A DNA stretch of 64,000 nucleotides from Ancistrus triradiatus (GCA_025084515.1 JAJAGP010002246.1:1-64000), one strand, 5' to 3'. Positions 22,010-36,749 are shown, numbered from the stretch's first letter. Program-made: numbers and translations. The notes: a model not told the origin generated them from the sequence alone.

Positions 22010-22888
22010 CAGTGATACCTCGGTTCTTAACCAACTCAGAACTCGTCAAATTCAGTACATGATGCATTTTGACTAGAAAAAACAAAACAAACAAAAACCT
22101 GTCTCGGCTCTCATCACTGTCTCTGTACTCAGCGCACTTGCTTAAACTCTTATCAGTTGATCCGTGCGACTTTCTATTCACGACCCACTATTCACAATTC
22201 AGTACGCAGTGATTCAGTCTCACAACAGCTCTTTCCAGGGAAGATCTGCATTGCATTTATGTTTGTATTTATTTTTACATCTACTGTACTATATTCTTAG
22301 TGCAAATAAGTCCCCATGGGTCCTAAAGGAGTCCTTCAGATCACTTTCAGTTGGCATTAGCAGCTAGCGCCCCGAGTCACCAATAGAGTTAAGTGTAATA
22401 CATGTAATTTAGGATGGATTTGTCGGAACATAACCCCTTCATAAAACAGGGAGTACCTGTATGATCATCATCATTTTCCTGGTGCCTTTCCCGCCGAATA
22501 TGAGGTCCGCCCACTGCCATTTCGACGCGACCGAAAATACTCCAGCCGACACGTCGCTCCGTCTGTCACCAGAGACCACACTCAAACCAGGCCAATTTAG
22601 TGTAATCAATTAACCTAACTTGGATGTCTTTGGATTGTTTGAGGAAACCAGAGTACCCAGAGTAAACCAAAGCGGACATGCAGACTCCACACAGAAAGGA
22701 CCCAGGCTGCTCCACCCTGGGATTGAATCCAGGACCTTCTTGCTGTGAGGTGGCGATGTTTCAGGGGATCTGGAACAGATTACTTCAATTTACATTATTC
22801 CTGAAAGGGAAAAATGTGCTCGGTACTCGTCATTTTCAGTGCTCAACAACCTTCTGGAACGAATTAACAACGAGAACTGAGGTACTCG
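22010..22888. mobile_element. TA-flanked non-autonomous transposon (GTACCTCGG ends), copy 2
   Basis: Starts CAGTGATACCTCGGTTCTTA and ends near GAACTGAGGTACTCG. Contains the internal block AGGGAGTACCTGTA (22444-22457) and a family II SINE at 22583. Lies just beyond the MAP4K5 polyadenylation signal. Confidence 0.6.
22583..22765 (-). mobile_element. SINE family II, nested reverse copy
   Basis: Has CAGGTCCTG-type and GGGATTGAATCC (B-box complement) words. Inserted within 22010-22888. Confidence 0.65.
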
Positions 22889-23042
22889 TTGTTTTAATGT
22901 CTAGAAACTTCAGGTTGTTTTGCATGCACAGTGTGTTCGAGATCTTTCCAAGATCTGGAAAGGTACACAATTTCCACAAATACTTAACTATGTTTTTCAA
23001 TACATTATTGTCAGGAAATGAGGAGTACCATGCATTACAATG

Positions 23043-23892
23043 AAGATTGGTGTTAACGGCCTTTTTTATTACAAAAGAAAAAAAGACAGCATACTTTAAA
23101 ATTGAAGCCATGGAAATACTCTGCAAGTCATAAAAACCTAGCATCTCCCAGATTTTGTCATTTTAAATACAAAAACAATGTACAAAAGTGCTTACATGGT
23201 GCAATTACTGAGTAAAAGTTACAATAAAAAGAATACCATTTTACATCGTAACTGGGTTTTAAAATGTAACAAAGCAGGACAGAAGGAGAGCCTTTATTAC
23301 ATAGCAGATCAATTAAGGAGTCCTGCTCTGGTTTCAAAGGGAGTCATGCTGGTGCATTCTGGGTAACATTGCCTCTAAACTACAACCCATGGCTCAATAA
23401 GTTACATTTTAAATAGCCACAGCAAAATGTCCCATCTCTGTCTCCTTTGATTATTTTGTTTGTTGTAAATACAGTCCATTAGTGATATTAAATCAAATTT
23501 CCCCTTCTAGATCAGAATGAAGAGTTTTGTTTGAAGGTGTTAGATTGTAAAAGGTTTTAAAGCACACCAGACAGACCACTGAAAGGCACATTATGATGAG
23601 ATTTCTGCATTACTGCTGGTTGATTACTAGTTGAGAAGCTGCAGGACAGTGCAGACACACAGCTATGTTTGACCTGATTCTGAACTGCCCCCAAGCCATT
23701 CCTAAAGACAATAGAATGCACTGTATGGGCCATCTTTCAGGGTCCATCCTGGGATTGTATGCTGAAGCATTCTGCTCATTTCCTCAGAGAAACTGTTTAG
23801 CAAGTGTGCTGTCAGAGTCAAAAGTGCCCCGCTGACCAGCTCTGGTGCACAACGCCTGCCGCAGGAGCCAACCGAGTGTCAGCATGGATCAG
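23043..23892 (-). other. map4k5: MAP4K5 3' UTR
   Basis: About 850 bases between the stop codon and an AATAAA signal on the minus strand at 23070-23065, with a second possible AATAAA near 23290. The segment is free of recognisable transposons, unlike the DNA on either side, as expected for transcribed UTR. The exact cleavage site is inferred. Confidence 0.6.
23065..23070 (-). terminator. Polyadenylation signal AATAAA of MAP4K5
   Basis: AATAAA on the minus strand, 820 bases after the MAP4K5 stop. It is the last canonical signal before the transposon-derived sequence at 22010-22888 begins. Confidence 0.5.
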
Positions 23893-23980
23893 TTAGTAAC
23901 TGTTCTCATGGCCTGCCAGGATGTAAAGGTTGCTGAAGGCTGTCGGGTTGTCAGTGGGCCTGCTCTCCAAGACCACCACC
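23893..23980 (-). CDS. map4k5: MAP4K5 last coding exon (SNLYILAGHENSY-stop)
   Basis: Encodes VVVLESRPTDNPTAFSNLYI and then LAGHENSY followed by TAA. The acceptor is TTTTTAG. The C-terminus is the normal MAP4K5 end, so the coding region is not truncated. Confidence 0.97.
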
Positions 23981-26900
23981 CTAAAAACACAGCACACAGT
24001 AAAATGTTTCCTTCCTCTCTAAGGTTTTCATATACAGGTGTGCCCCATTTAACGTCCATCCGATCAATGTCTGTTCGCTTTACTTCAATTTTAATACATT
24101 AAATACAGGAAATAAAAATCTAGCTTTTAAGTCTGGATGTAGCAGCTGTAAACAGAATCAAACGGCAAAGACGCTGTACAGCATTACTTAATTATAACAG
24201 ATTCCTACGTTAATTGCTTATGTACATTATTTTCTGTAAGGGAACTTCCATAAAAAGGTTTACTCTCAAGAATACACCTGTTCCACACTCCAGTTCCCAG
24301 CCCCCTACATCACACCTCCATCAATGACTACACACTTCTGTGTCTCGTTTGTCATCACCCCATTTACTTGAACGCTGCAATTTCACTAGCCGGGTTTCCA
24401 TCCAAAGGTTTCGCAAATGTTTTTTTTGACACATAAAAGAAAAAAAAGCGAATCAAGTCGTGTTTCCAGTCACTACAGTTATGTGAAGAAACTTTAGATG
24501 ACAGAGGCTAACACTGAGGCATTGAAAGAGCAAAGGAGGAATTTAACTCTTTTTTTTGGCGGATTAATGCTTACAACCATTTACAATCATTTTACAGCAA
24601 CGTTCGCCCAAGTGTGCACATCCCAACCCTTCACTCATTTATCTGAGCAATCAAGTACATTATAATCTTAACAGATAAGGTTTACATTCAGTCAGGTTGA
24701 CTACTAAATCAGATCCAAATGTAACTAAACCAATGTTATGTTTTTGGTCTGATCATGCAGCAATGAATCATGTAATTTGATCCATTAATCACAGCTTGAT
24801 ACGTCACAGATTATTTGAAAAACCCTTTTCCATCACCTTTTTCTACATTTTGGCTTTACCATTTACATTTACAGCATTTAGCAGACGCCCTTATCCAGAG
24901 TGACTTACAGTCTTACAATCCAAGCAATTGTGGGTTAAGGGCCTTGCTCAAGGACCCAACAGTGGCAGCTTGGCAGAGGTGGGATTTGAACCCTTGACCT
25001 TCTGGTCCAGAGTCCAGTACCTTAACCACTAGGCTACCACAGTCCTAAAAGCGATATTCTAATAACTTTTCCACCTTGTCCTAGTGTCAAACTCTTTTTG
25101 CAATATTTGGGTGGTTTTTTTTTGGACTTTTTTCATTCAGGTTTTTCTTTGTGCTTTTTCAAAATTCACAAAACCATGGTGGATGGAAAACCCCGTTACC
25201 GTTTCTATGCGAAGTCTCACTGGCTGTCACTGGGTATTCCCATTGACTACTCATGCTGTGTATGAACCCTGCGCCATTTTACGTGCCAGTTTACCGCCTT
25301 ACATCTGATATCCTGCATAGTAGGATGGAATTTCTGACAGTCACAAATTTCAACATAACAGTTTAGGCTTCGGATGTGGTGTCATTAGGGACCACTCATG
25401 TTTTCAGTGGTACCTCCAATACTGAATGCATCTTGCCCTACACTGGAGTAGCCTAAAAAGGCTGATTATGAACATGTCTGGTCAACATCCATTTCAGTCA
25501 ACGTACTGTTTTACAGAACATAATGTGGACACTAAATGGCACACACCTGTAATTAATGCATCCTAACAAGCAAACTGAAAAATAACCTTGCAAATGTACA
25601 CTCAATATAATCAGCCAACTACAGCCAAGTACACACTGTACAGCCAAAACAATAAAACCATGTGAGAACCGAACCAAAAAAAAAAATTCTCATTACAACA
25701 GCACAAGCTATGGGATATAAAGTGAACAGTCTGTTCTCTTAATCAGTGCTGGATGTGGGAGAAAAGTTCAGGAGTAAAAAGGTGAGAGAAGATTTAACAA
25801 ATCGTTATGGGCAGATGACCCGAGTCAGAGCATCTCCTAAAGAACAAGGCTAATGGGGTGCTCCTGGTCAGCAGCAGTGGGCAGAGGAAGGACACACTGC
25901 GAAACAACGACTGGGTGCTGGTTTCACAGGCTCACCAATGTTCATCAACAAGAACACCTTCTATCCAAATTGGTGCGAATAGACAGAAGAGCTACTGTGG
26001 TACCAGTACCAGTCACAGAAATGTTTAATGTTATGGGAGAAATGTCACAAGAGTGCAACCCCCTGCTGAGTAAGGGGATGCCTAGTTGCAGACCGGTCAG
26101 AATCTTTATCATGGAGCTATGGAGTGTCAGAACTGGACCTTGGAGCAAGTCATGTGGAGAGTCATGTACGTATGCACTGTTCATAGAGGAAAGTGATGGC
26201 ACCAGGATGCATTATGGGGCAAAAACAAGCCAGTGGAGGAAGTGCGATGCTCTGGCCAATGTTCTGCTGGGAAACCCGGAGTCCAGGCTTTTCATGTGGA
26301 CATTAAGGTTTGCTTATTTGGTTTATTTAACGTCGCTATCTGCATCAGTGGCCATTTCAGCGACACACACAAGGTTACATCAAGACAAGTCACATTTACA
26401 TTTACAGCATTTAGCAGACGCCCTTATCCAGAGCGACTTACAATTGGTACAATCTTACAATCCAATTGTGGGTTAAGGGTCTTGCTCAAGGACCCAACAG
26501 TGGCAGCTTAGCAGAGGTGGGATTTGAACCCTGGACCTTGTGGTCCAGAGTCCAGTACCCTAACCGCTAGCCGATGTTGATTTAGCATAATCAATTAGCC
26601 TTACACATGTCTTTGGACTGTGGGAGGAAACCGGAGTACCCAGAATATACCCACGGGAACACTGGGAGCAGACTCCACACAAAGGATCCAGGTCGCTCCA
26701 CTCTGGGATTGACCCCAGGACCTTTTTGCTGCGAGGCGGCGGTGCTACCCGCAGAGCCGCCATGACATTAACGTGAACACCTAATAAAACTGTAATAGAC
26801 CAGGCGATTTTAATGTTTTGGCTGAGTGTGCGTTTGTGCTGCATTTGTATTGTAAAGCACTTTTTTTTTTTTTTTTTTAACACAATCTACATTTAGCAAC

Positions 26901-29900
26901 ATATGCAGCACTCCACAGACATCAGACTCAAGTTTGCATGGATATTGAGGCATCCCCACCAAACTATCATTCATTCCTACATAAAACGCAGAAGTTAAAT
27001 TTCTCAGAAACAATTCTAGTGTGTCAACTGTACCATTATGATCAGCCATACTCTCGTAAATAATCACATGCAACTTAATTATTTTAATATTGTTAAATAA
27101 TAAAGACCAATGAAAGCAAACAGACAATACATGATAAAAGAACATTACAGCAGAACACACATGCAGAGCCTTGAAAGAGAGAGAGACGGATGGACAAAAA
27201 GACTTGAGGCTGGTCGTGTCCTCGGAAGGAGAGATGAGAGGGGAGGCAGCGGGCACAGAGCATCAGATGAAATTACAGCAGAGACACACTTGCAGCCTGG
27301 CACTGCCCGTGTCACGGTGAATAAAACATTGAGGTGTGTGTGACTGAGCACGGCGTGTGTATGTGATGCATGTAAGCGCTGGGTTTTTGCACAGACAATC
27401 AAATCAGACCTCTGAGGATGGGAGAGTGAACGGAGTGTTCCGTTCCGTTCTCTCGGTTCTGCTGACAGCTACACATGGTGCATTTTATGTGACGGAAACA
27501 GGCTGTGACAGCAAAGCTCATCCTTTCCCCAAGGCAGAGGCCAGAGCCTGGAGGCCCGAGGCCAAAGCACCTGTTTCACAATGGATGAGTGCAACCTAAC
27601 AGAGCTCTGACTCATACGGGAGAATGTGAATGTAGGTAATGGACACCGTCTCGTCCAATACTGTACTCTTACAATGACGTTGTTCTTCCAGAACTGACAG
27701 GTGAAGCTGTCTGGGCTTGACGACATGGACAATATGGACAAGCTCTGCCACGGCTTTCTTTATCTAATGTCAGTGCTTTCATATATGACCAATTAACACC
27801 ATATAGAGCACTGTGCAAAAGACTAAGACCACCATTAGAATAGATTTACCATTGTTTTAACCATATATGATTATTGACTACAACTAGAAAATACATGGAA
27901 TTTGAACAGAGCACTAAAAAAATTACAAAAAAAACCCCCTCCAGCTTCAATAGGGTACACTGGCAAGTATTTAATGCGTCACTTGAGCAGCATCTGGCAG
28001 CTTGATTGGGATGCCAAGTTGACCTTTATACAGTCTGAAGAAGCTTGTTCAGGAATCGTCTTTTTAAAAAGGTAGCAGCCAAGAAACCACTTTTTTCCTG
28101 CTTGAAGGACAAGAGGGTGAAAACCCTAAGAAAAGCTGAAGGTCACAAAGACTAGAATAATTATGGAGTGATTAATCCACAACTGAAATTTTTGGGTCCA
28201 ATCATCAGTAATGTGACTGTGGTAGCATAGCGGGTAAGGTACTGGACTACGGACCAGAAGGTCCAGGGTTCAAATCCCACCTCTGCCAAGCTGCCACTGT
28301 CGGGTCCTTGAGCAAGACCCTTAACCCATAATTGCTTGGATTGTAAGACTGTATCAATTGTAAGCTGCTCTGGATAAGGGCGTCTGCTAAATGCTGTAAA
28401 TGTAATGTGTTATAGAGACACACAGTGGGCAGAGTTTGAATGAGTAGGAGATAACATGCGTGTAAAAGAAAGCATGCGTACCAGACAGACTGTGATAGAG
28501 GAAGATAGAATGTGCTTTGTCCGTTACCCTCACCTGTCTGATCCTAACAGTTTGAACACTCTGCTGGGGTCACAAATCTCCTGTGTTACCTGTGAGAAAG
28601 GGAGGAGAAAACGCATGAACACAAGTAATAAATCTCAAATGTACATGCAAACAAGGATTAACTACTATACTGTTTTCAACAAAACCACCATTCACGTCAC
28701 CATTATAGGCATCCCTGCTGTTAGTATTCCAACATTCTTTAGGACCTCGTAGCGCCACCCAACGTAGTGGCAGTCAGGAAATGAGCAGTTACAGAACACA
28801 AATGAAGTGTTGGTGTGTAAGGGAATACAGATCATTTGTAAGGGAATAGGTCATTTCTTTACAATATTGTCATTTGTGACAACGTAAACCATTACTGTAT
28901 TCGCAAATTCAGTAGAAGTGTACTTCATATACACAGTCTACAACTACAGTGGGGGCCAAAAGTCTGAGACCACTAATGGAAGTAATTTGGATCTCTGTGA
29001 GGAAGAATTTGTACTACAGCAAGATAATGACTCAAAGTACACCTCAAAGCTTTGCAACAACTACCCCGAGTTGAGGCCAAAGCCATGGCCACAATTTCTA
29101 ATGGCTCTTCTTCTAATGGCTAATTTCAGTAAGAAAATGCATCACGTCACACAAAGCAACCAGCATTTCAACCTGGACTGACAATTACAATGAGTTCAGT
29201 CTTTTTCAGTGGCCTTCGTGGAAACCAGGTTTGAATTCTGGCACTAGACCTTGGGGATGTGCACAATGGGAGCTATGCAGCATGAAAGTGCATCTGAAAA
29301 GCCAACATCTTGTTAAATCCATACCATGGAGAACACAGGCCACAGTGAGGCCTTACCCAGGATTAGTATAGTGTTCCTACTAACATATTTGGAGAGTGTG
29401 TAGTCCTTTAAAGATAGTACCTCAAAGCTTCGAAATTAAGTAAAGCCCTTCTAATACGTTACGAAAACATTGTGGAAATAACCGCTCACTTCCCTCAATA
29501 AGAACTAAATGAAAAGATTTCCATAAAAGGCAAAGCCTTAAGAAATAGCTCATTGTACCTTACTATTAACACTAAACTAGAACAATTTTGCATGCTTGTA
29601 TACCTGTCTGCACTGAAAGGGTTAAACATTTCACATTTTCTTATCTTCATTTTATTTATATTCATTTTGAAATTTTACCCTTCAGCATAATGAACACCCC
29701 TCCTACAACGACACCAGCCAAGTGCAGCACGCCAACCCGACTGTCATGAGCACGCACAAAGGCAATTACACCAGGTGACAGTGAGGGTGTAACACCTGAC
29801 AGGCTTATGTTATGGTCTGCTATTGCCTCTCACACAGACGTGCAGTCAAGTGCACAGACTGGAACACTTGAGGGTGCTGACGGCCTGTCACTTGGGTCAT

Positions 29901-32900
29901 AAGAGTACAAAACAGCTGAATAATTTAATCGCTCTCTTTGAGCAGCCGCTACTTTCTGATTGGACATCAATTTTACATTACCTCTGACAATGTCTTCTAT
30001 AAAACACAGACTTTCATATTCACTCACTGTATCCAACAAACACGGGGTATTAGCTTTCATAAAGGGGAGTTCACCTCCTGGTGATCTCTGCTCTTTTATT
30101 CTTGGAAAGATGGCGATCAGGTGAACATGACACAGTATGTAGGATGACACCTCAGAAACCTGCCATCTATACACGCACACACTCACTGAAACAGCATTGA
30201 CATTAATATCGGACACATTCGATATCTGATGGCTGCTTTTAATCAATGCCAAGTCACCACAATATCAATATGTCAAATCAAACTGCATCTTGCTTACAGG
30301 GACCCTAACGTGTTAGCATGCATTACATATACACTGTAAACGCACACATACAGGGCACTTCATATTTACATTTACAGCATTTAGCAGACGCCCTTATCCA
30401 GAGCGACTTACAATTGGTACGGTCTCTCAATCCAAGCAACTGTGGGTTAAGGGCCTTGCTCAAGGGCCCAACAGTGGCAGCTTGGCAGAGGTGGGATTTG
30501 AACCATGGACCTTTTGGTCCATAGTCCAGTACCTTAACTGCTAGGCTACCACAGTCCACACTTTATTAGGTACACCACCTCGTTTCTACACTCATGGTCC
30601 ATTTTATCAGTTTCATTTACCATATTGAAGCACTTTGTAGTTCTAAAATTACAGACTGTAGTCCATCTATTTCTCTACACACTTATTAGTCCCCTTTGTT
30701 CTCTAATGGTCAGGATCACGACAGACTGGACTGTCTGGCCTGTTGTCCTGTCCAGCATGTACCTATGTCTGCACCCAAGGAACTCCAAGCTTAAAACCCT
30801 CTAACACAACCCTAACAAGGATAAGTGGGGGTAAAACAGGACGCTTTGCTGCGATACTATGTTACATACAAATAAAATCAATCAATATCCTATACCAGAA
30901 GAGGATGGTTGGTAAGTCTTAACACCACTTCAGCACATCGGATATTTCGTGGCAGGAAAGGTGATGCTATTGTCGCATCCCTAAATATGAAGTCTCAGAT
31001 TTGTGAGAGTAAGGAATTTCAGTAATTTGTTTGCTTTTTTTGTTTTTCCGGTAGGTACCTAGTGTATTCGATGAGTAAGTGTTTTATAGTGATTGTTTTT
31101 TGACAAATTCTACATTGTGGAGGTTCTTCACCCTTCAGCAAAAAGGAGTGTGTCAGTCTGGTATGTCCAATACCACATCTAGTACATGTAACTTGGTCCC
31201 ATCGATTGTTTCAGGCATGCGTTGGGTCTGTTATGCCAGAAGAGTATGAATAAAATATCCTCGCCAAAAAAAAATAAAAATAAAAATAATAATAAAAAAA
31301 AAAATATATATATATATATAAAAAAGCGCCCTTTTTTTTTGGATTCCCACCATTTCTAACCCATTTTTGCCATGCCCACTTCTCCTGTAGAGGTTCTGCC
31401 CTGTGAGCAGATACACAGTCCATAACTAACACTGCACCACCGGAATTCATTAAATACATTGCAACAGACTGTGGACACGTCTCCTAGATTGTAGCTACTT
31501 TTGAAGGACCTTCCTTGAAGTGCAAGAAATGGAAAAATTTTGGATGTTTGTGAAAAACCACTATACCTCGTTAGATCTGAAGCTCTTCCCCTGCATGCCA
31601 TGTTTCCAAAAAGCCAAAACACTGTCCTGCAGACATACTAACGCAAACACACCCACACAAAAACTAATTAGAATCACATTTAGAAACAGAGCACATTAAC
31701 AAACAGGCCTGATGGTGATCTTACCCACAGAGCCGATGCAGAAGTCAAAACTGAGTTCAGAAGCCAGTTTCTTATTAGACTTGAGCCTTCCTTGCAGATT
31801 TACTATCTTCAGATTTTCTGCAGGCAAATCCCCAAACACAATGAAATCAATACTTACACAACCACTATTATTGTGTGACTGGTTGAATGCTTATCGTCTC
31901 TGAGATTGACGGCACACTTACTGTCCAAAACACACGAGCACAGTGTCTCTCTCCAGCTGAGTGACATGAATGGCATCAACTTGATTAGCAGCTAGAGAAC
32001 AAGAGAGAATGAAGGAGAGCCTTGTGAGCGATAATGTCAGCTTCAAACAGCAGCAGTTGTAACTGAGGAATTGTTTGATCTATGAATATATGTATGAGAG
32101 CACTTTTTCCATTGACAAAACCCATTCGGATTGGATTCGTTTGTGAGGGAGATTAACTGACTGAATTTCTGAATATCTCAGCAATAAAATTCCTGCATCC
32201 GAAAAGTAAATAATTCCAGCAAGACAAGGGAATTACACTTGTAATTGGTCATTACTGCCAGAACACAACGTACAGTGGGGAAAAAAAGGTTTTAGTCAGC
32301 CCCTGATTGTGCAAGTTCTCCTACTTAGACAGATGAGAGGTGTCCTATAATTTTCATCATAGCTACACTTCAACTATGAGAGACAAAACGAGAAAAGAAA
32401 AATCCAGCAAATCACATTGTAGGAATTTTAAAGAACTTAATTGCAAACTATGGTGGAAAATAAGTATTTGGTCAATAACAAAAGTTCAACTCAATACTTT
32501 CTAACATAACCTTGTTGGCAATGACAGAGGTCAAACATTTCCTGTAAATCTTCACCAGGTTGGCACACACTGTAGCTGGTATTTTGGCCCATTCCTCCAT
32601 GCAGATCTCCTCTAGAGCAGTGATGTTTTGGGGCTGTCACTGTGCAACACGGACTTTCAACTCCCTCCACAAATCTTCTATGGGGTTGAGGTCTGGAGAC
32701 TGGCTAGGTCATTCATCAGGTCCCTCCATGCAGTTCTGGGATTTTTGCTCACCGCTCTCACGATCATTTTGACCCCACGGGATGAGATCTTGCGTGGAGC
32801 CCCAGATCAAGGGAGATCATCAACGGTCTTGTATGTCTTCCATTTTCTTACAATTGCTTCCACAGTTGATTTATTCACACCAACCTGCTTGCCTATTGTA

Positions 32901-35900
32901 GATTCACTCAGGTGCAGGTCTACAATTTTCTTCCTGGTGTCCTTCGACAGCTCTTTGGTTTTGGCCATGGTTGAGTATGGAGTCTGACTGTTTGAGGCTG
33001 TGGACAGGTGTCTTTTATACAGGTGCCATTAATACAGGTAACGAGTGGAGGACAGAAGAGCTTCTTACAGAAGAAGTTACAGGTCTGTGAGGGCCAGAAA
33101 TCTTGCTTGTTTGTGGGTGACCAAATACTTATTTTCCACAATGATTTACAATTAAATTCTTTAAAAATCCTATATTGTGATTTCCTGAATTTTTTTCCCC
33201 TCATTTTGTCTCTCACAGGTGAAGTGTACCTATGATGAAAATTACAGACCTCTCTCATCGTCAAGTAGGAGACCTTGCACAATCAGTGGCTGACTAAATA
33301 CTTTTTGCCCCACTGTACATCCTGTGCATATCTGAACATAAAGTAATGCTTTCAATCAGCCATTCAAACAACCCCTTTAATCAGCTGATTATAGCTGCCT
33401 ATTGATGCTTTTTCTTGTCCTCTCATTGTTTTTTGAGAGGTCCCATCATACAGTCCAAAACAGTGCAGCTACATGATGACCCAGAAATCAAGAAACACTT
33501 GTGTGCTTATGTGTATGAGTGAATTACTTTGTGCTGTACCTGAGCCAATCTCAGTAAACCAGGAAGAGCAGGAGTTGAGGTTAATTGTTTCGAAACGGAC
33601 AACCTGGCCAGGCTCAGTGCCCTGACTGACTGCCACACAGACCATAGGATACTCCTGCTCTGGCACCACCAACATCTCAAACACACGCAGAGGGTTCGGC
33701 AATGGGAAATCAAAATGCTGAGGAGAGGAAGGACTCTACATGCAGTTCTGTCCCAGGCAGATATGTAAAAGATTACAGTGGTGGTCTGATTAGACACTGG
33801 GTCTTGCCACAAGACGGTGTAAAAAAAAATACTTCTCTGCTGCCATATAAAAGGTCTCTCGAAGGTTATTCTTGGTAGTGTACCTCTTGATGAGAGCTTG
33901 CTGACTGGTAGACATTCCTCTATGACGCACCTGAAGACATTCTGCCCAGTCGACAGACTTTGAGAGAGGGTGATTGCAACACCTGCAACGGCTCCTTGGC
34001 CTGCCCGGTCACCAGACTTATCCGCAATGGAACTTTATGGGACCAGCTGGGGTGGCAGCTTTAGCAACCTACGAGTGTTTAGGATCTACAGGCTCAACTG
34101 CAACATCTGTGGACAAATGTGCCACACAGACCCTGCATGCCTTCATGCCCAATCGCAACTCATCTTGCATCCAGGCTAGAGGAGGCATAACAGGGTACTA
34201 GAGCCACCTTTCAATTGTACAGTTTTCCTTTCGCTCTAATGTTGTAACCACTTACATACATCATAAGTTTCAGTTGATTCCAACAACTCCTTCTTGGTAA
34301 GTTATTTTTTGTCAATGAGATTATTTAAAAAGTCTGTTTACACATGACATCATAGTCATAACTGCATGAGGTGTGTGTACTACTAACCTTTATAAGCATG
34401 AACCTCTGCATAGGTTCGTACCACTGTAGCAGAACAATGCCGTACTGCAGTGCTCCACACAAGTACTTATGACCTTTGTACGGATTTCGCACTTAAAAAA
34501 AAGAGAAAAAAATTTGAGGGTTATGATTTTTTCTTTGAAATTACATTAGTTTAAGATGGCTCTTAGCTCAGTCAACAAGAATGCACACACTTGTCTAGCT
34601 GCATCAGGAAAGATAGTAATTCATTTTAAACATAGCATGGTAACAATGCTGCTCACAGTATTTGCTTTCACACTCTCCAAATCTGAAATCCATTAGAAAC
34701 TGTACAGTGTAAGCAAATATGATCAGCAGCCAAAGCCTAGTGTCTCTGTGTGGCAGAAAAATTCAGAACATTTCAATGTAAAACCTTACATTTAATGACC
34801 TGAAAACTAACAACTCCATCAACAACAAGCCTGCTGAATTTGTCTTTATCTCGGCTTTATTTTTCATAGTACTTTATCACTGGGCACAGCACAGAGGGGG
34901 AAAAAAGCCTTCCTCGATTGATCATTCAGGCTGCTTTAGAGGTTTTAGTGAGTTGATCTTTATGGTACTTTCATTTTGTCATACAACAACTGAACTTAAA
35001 ATTGCTGTAATTTCAGACCAGAGCTCAGCTTTTTATTTTGTTATATATTTATTTAGTAGACCAGATTAAATATGATGTGAGGAGTTTGTCTTTACTTGAC
35101 CTGCATCCTGTGGTACAGTGAAACGCGAGCATTTGTTTTAAATAACGGATTTTTAATTAAGCAGGTGTCATGTTAGCACTAGTAAACAGCACATCTCTGT
35201 CTGAAAACCGTTACTGAGTGCATTAGGAGACCATGATGTGGTCCATTTTTCCTACCAATGCAGCACTTGTGACAGCCCTTTGTATCAGGAATCTTGGTGG
35301 TCAGAGAGAATCTCCTGTTGACAGGTAAAACATATATAAATAATAAATTACAATGTACATCATGAACTCGGGCCAAAGCATATCCAAACTACTCAACATG
35401 CCTCCTGTGCTACTGCTGCTTGCAAAGCGTTAGGGTTTTGCATAAAAACTTCAGCCAAGTTATAAGTTATCGCATCCTTCACTCTTTCAAACTAACGAAT
35501 AAAGTGAATTTCAGTCCATTACTGCCAATGTACATAAATGTTTACTGTCTATTCTGGCAAACATTATTTTATGTCACACTTCATATGAATCATATCAAAG
35601 CCATTCAACTATTCACACTACAACATTGTTGAAAGGTAAAACACAATAAAACCCTAAATAAATAAATAGTGTTTGCATAGAATGCAATTACATACCTGAA
35701 CGTGATTCAGATTTAACTCACCACAGCCACTAACAACTACATCTAAAATAAACCAATTACAGGCTGACATTTCAGCCAAGTGTGTATTTGCTTATGCTGA
35801 ATTAGGTGTACAGCCATACCTGCCACTGTCAGAGGTATTTATGAATTTGTAAGTACGGTGGTACCTCGGTTCTTGACCACCTCAGAACTTGACGAATTCA

Positions 35901-36749
35901 GTTCTCGATGCATTTTGACTAGAAAATTTGTCTGTAGTTCTCATCGTTTGCTCGATACTCGGAAAACTTTCTTAAACTTGTACGAGTCGAGCCATGCAAC
36001 TTGTTTCAATCGAAACCCGATTCTTGATTCATGAGTCAATACAGTGATTCAGTGACTCAGATTCACAATAGCCCTTGCTCAGAGAAGGTCTTCACTGTCT
36101 TTAGTGTGTTTTTCTTTATTTTTTACATCTACAGTACTATATTCTTAGTGCAAATAAGTAGACAGATATACTGTATCGAAAAAAGAAAGAAACTGAATCC
36201 TCTACAACACAGGCTGCAGTTAGCATTAGCAGCTATCATAGTGCCCTGAGTTCACCAATAGAGTAAGTGTTTTGCTTTTACTTTTCACTTTAAATCCATT
36301 ACTCACTAAATTACATGATATTTCTCAACACGTTATTATAAAATAAGCTTTGCGTTAATGATTTGGGCTAACTGTAGGTTAATGTAAGTGTTTTAAACAT
36401 TTACTTACTTATTACATGATACAGAACTGACCACTCTACCAAACACTCAAACTACTCGGTTCAACATGCATTTAAGTTGAAGGATTTGTCAGAATGTATC
36501 TTCATCATAAATTAGGGAGCACATGTACAATAAAACTCCATTAATGCATATAATGTGTAGATTTTCTGAGGTTCTGAAATGGATTGATTCAATTTACATT
36601 ATTCCTTATGGGAAAGATTTGCTTGGTAATCGCGGTTTTCAGTTCTTGACAAACCTTCTGGAACGAATTAACAATGAGAACCAAGGTACCACTGTACTCA
36701 TCAGTTGGAAACGTGATGAATAAATAAAACAGGGCACCATCTTGTCAGA

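Larger units (their letters stand above)
25632..26830 (+). mobile_element. Mariner/Tc1-like element with three nested repeats
   Basis: Imperfect TIRs CAGCCAAAACAATAAAACC (25641) and, inverted, CAGCCAAAACATTAAAATC (26824). Plus-strand transposase relic includes MHYGAKTSQWRKCDALANVL followed by LGNPES, corresponding to a teleost mariner-like transposase with a DDE core. The coding part stops at about 26310 and is replaced by a repeat tract (26310-26392), a family I SINE and a family II SINE. Frames are broken elsewhere. Confidence 0.65.

Noticed and set aside
25853..26476. 207-codon open frame on the plus strand, as a host gene
   Set aside because: It runs through a mariner-like transposase relic into a repeat tract and a SINE, so it is a chance fusion of mobile elements.
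29830..30252. 140-codon open frame on the minus strand
   Set aside because: No domain, no splice sites of quality, and it lies in a MAP4K5 intron with ordinary composition.
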